Source of the DNA: Microstegium vimineum
Lineage: Eukaryota > Streptophyta > Magnoliopsida > Poales > Poaceae
NCBI GenBank assembly: GCA_022036555.1
Contig: CM039139.1
Span: forward strand, 16,001,987-16,065,986
Direction: 5' to 3'
Length of the DNA stretch: 64,000 bases
Shown: positions 62,356 through 64,000 of the stretch, in pieces
Layout of the letters: each line of letters starts with the position of its first letter
How positions within the stretch are numbered: position 1 is the first letter of the stretch
Program-made: the position numbers and the translations under genes
The notes under the pieces: model-generated
The model's input: the letters and a program-made list of their open reading frames with translations, nothing else
What the model was told of the DNA's origin: nothing
Databases searched by the model: none

Positions 62356-64000
62356 ATGGCCAAGTTTAGCCTCGTCGGCCCCGATGACTGGCCTGCGTCC
62401 TCGGTGACCGCCTCGCGCCTGACGGGCTTGGTGGAGAGCGGCCTCCTCCGGCCTGTCACCTCGGCGGAGCGACCGGAGTGGGTGCTGCCATCGCCGGACC
62501 ATGCCGAGCCCAACCCGCCGGAGGGGTACGTACTGAGCTTCGAGATCTTCCACCGGGCGGGACTAGGCACCCCGCCTAGCCGCTTTCTGCGCGCACTTCT
62601 CCATCACTACGGCGTGGAGCTCCAACACCTGACCCCCAATGACGTCTGCCAGGCGGCGGTCTTCGCCGCGGTGTGCGAAGGCTATCTCGGGATGGAGCCT
62701 CACTGGGAGTTGTGGCTCCACCTCTTCAAGGCGGACATCTTCCATGCATCGGTCGGCAAGGGTACCCGCAAGATGGTCAGGGCCGGGTGTTGCTGCATCT
62801 CCGTCAAGCGGACGGAGTGCTGGATTCCGGGGAAGCTGTCGTCGAGCCACTCCGGATGGCACTCCGGGTGGTTCTACCTGCGGAACGACAACAACCTGTT
62901 CCCGGCGTACACCGGGAGGACGATCGACGCGCAGCCAGACCGCTGGAAGTACGGCGTCGTGACGAGCAAGCAGCACCGCATCAAGAACCTGCTGGACACG
63001 GTCAGGCATCTGAAGGAGGAGGGACTCACGGCGGAGATCGCCGCGTCGGCGTTCCACCGGCGGCGGGTCGTGCCACTGATGGCTCGACCCCTCCGCATCG
63101 ACGAGATGGGTCCGGGGGTCGACCTTTCGGGCTGTCGCCTCGCCGAAGATGAACTGGCCCCGGATAGGGTGGTCCGCCGCGTCCGCTGCTTCTTCGCGGG
63201 CTCGTTCCCCGTCAAGAACGTCGCGAAGATCCCCATGAAACTGGACGAGGGCTTCTTCGAGCTGGTAAGGTCCTCTCCTCTTGTTAGAGTCCTCGTGTTC
63301 GCCTTTTCCGTCTCTTTTGCCTGCGTTCTGACTGCCTCGCGTTCCGCAGGGGAACGTCTCCTTCCGGCCCTCGCCCCCGCCGGTGAAGGAGGACCAGGCC
63401 GGGAAGCAGGCGAGGCACCTCCAGGCAGAGAAGCAGAAGGCGGACAAGGACAAAGCCAAGGAGGCCACGGCTAAGAGGTCCCGGGAGAGAGAGGCGAGGG
63501 AACAACGCCGGGCCCGACAGAGGCGGGAGGGCCTCCCTGAGGAGTTATCGCCCTCGGAAGAGGAGGACGAGGAGGAGGAGGAGGACGAGGAGGTGAACTG
63601 AAGCGAGGAGGAACAGGCGGCGCCTGAACAGGCGGTCGTCGGAACCGGAGGAGGGGAGGGGTCGACCTCGAGGTCGGCCCCTACCGTCGAGGCTGAGCCA
63701 TGGGGGGAGCGCCCCGTGGCTTCTCGGGAAGAAGTGCCGCGGCAGACGCGTGGGCAGTCATCGCGATCCCCGTCGGGGGGTCGATCGAGCGAGCCCTCGA
63801 CGCCTGCCGCGTCGAGCGCACGGGCGTCGGGCCCGTCGGCGCAAGAGGAGACTAGCAAGGGGACGATGGTGGCGCCGTCGGCCCCTGCCCGGGAGACGGT
63901 GTCGAGGGCCGCCTCGACCCCCACCCCCCGGGCGGTGGTGTTCAAGAGTTCGACCAGCCCGACGGTCGCCGGGCAGAAACGCCGGGTCCCGAGGGGGTAA
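62356..64000 (+). CDS. Putative gypsy-type transposon protein (Transposase_28-like), one intron, one nonsense codon
   Basis: Exon 1 62356-63264 (303 codons) joins exon 2 63350-64000 in phase 0 (CTG-GTAAGG to CGCAG-GGG). TAA is the last codon of the window. The N-half matches the plant putative gypsy-type transposon domain: SRFLRALLHHYGVELQHLTP, then VFAAVCEGYLGMEPHWELWLHLFKA and a WFYLRNDN segment. The C-half is a Lys/Glu/Arg-rich coiled-coil-like stretch (KQARHLQAEKQKADKDKAKE), an acidic run (EEEDEEEEEDEE), and a Ser/Pro/Ala-rich tail. TGA at 63599-63601 interrupts after the acidic run, then the same frame stays open for 132 codons to the TAA. The domain is common in plant LTR elements, but its function is not established. 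No RT, integrase or protease is in view. Confidence 0.75.

Noticed and set aside
62563..63945. 460-codon antisense open frame
   Set aside because: It is the reverse of the gypsy-type ORF, whose sense frame has domain similarity and a proper intron. The antisense frame is a GC-content shadow.

Overview
The window is nuclear DNA of a grass, most likely an Andropogoneae/panicoid species (sorghum, sugarcane, Miscanthus or maize group). The genes have GT-AG introns and GC-rich first exons, the proteins are typically plant, and the gaps are filled with grass repeats: Stowaway MITEs with TA target sites, hAT-like MITEs, a degraded element beginning GACCTTGTTTAGTTCC of a kind common in sorghum and sugarcane, and high-copy Copia and gypsy LTR elements. 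From memory, rice has ORR21, NUP155 and cytosolic GS1;2 close together on chromosome 3, so the order here looks like the collinear segment. That is recall, not a search.

Layout: (1) 1-906, the 3' end of a Ty1-Copia element and its 3' LTR. (2) 1303-2965 (+), a major-facilitator transporter. (3) 4101-8415 (-), a type-B cytokinin response regulator of the ORR21 type. (4) 8416-15801, a gene-free stretch of MITEs, one nested inside another. (5) 15802-20407 (-), LPXC, the plant UDP-acyl-GlcNAc deacetylase, with every catalytic residue present. It is divergent from (6) 20659-23166 (+), an intronless mitochondrial-type PPR protein, across a 251-bp shared promoter. (7) 25718-35929 (-), nucleoporin NUP155 in 13 exons. 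(8) 39117-46469 (+), VAC14, scaffold of the PI(3,5)P2 complex, in 20 exons. (9) 49543-51018, a 5'-truncated RTE-type LINE with a perfect 17-bp target-site duplication. (10) 54175-57100 (+), cytosolic glutamine synthetase GS1 in 9 exons with one GC-AG intron. (11) 58257-59126, an AT-rich tandem array. (12) 59127 to the end, the 5' part of a large LTR element: 1.3-kb LTR, a 1.9-kb leader full of stem-loop repeats, and a spliced ORF with a putative gypsy-type transposon domain.

The genes are unrelated housekeeping and signalling loci and do not form a pathway. The one functional pairing visible is LPXC and the PPR gene, both apparently mitochondrial and head to head. I found no convincing new biological system. 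The strongest second-look items are a recent 150-bp tandem duplication in NUP155 that copies an acceptor plus 25 in-frame codons, a 36-bp LINE tail with its own target-site duplication in an LPXC intron, a MITE abutting the PPR stop codon, and the hairpin-rich leader of the gypsy element.

Six single-base indels break otherwise perfectly conserved reading frames in five genes (transporter, RR21, NUP155, VAC14, GS1 twice). Five are losses, mostly in short homopolymers. I read them as probable consensus errors of a long-read assembly, so the five loci are annotated as genes with the breaks marked. All exon coordinates were placed by eye from splice signals and reading frame.
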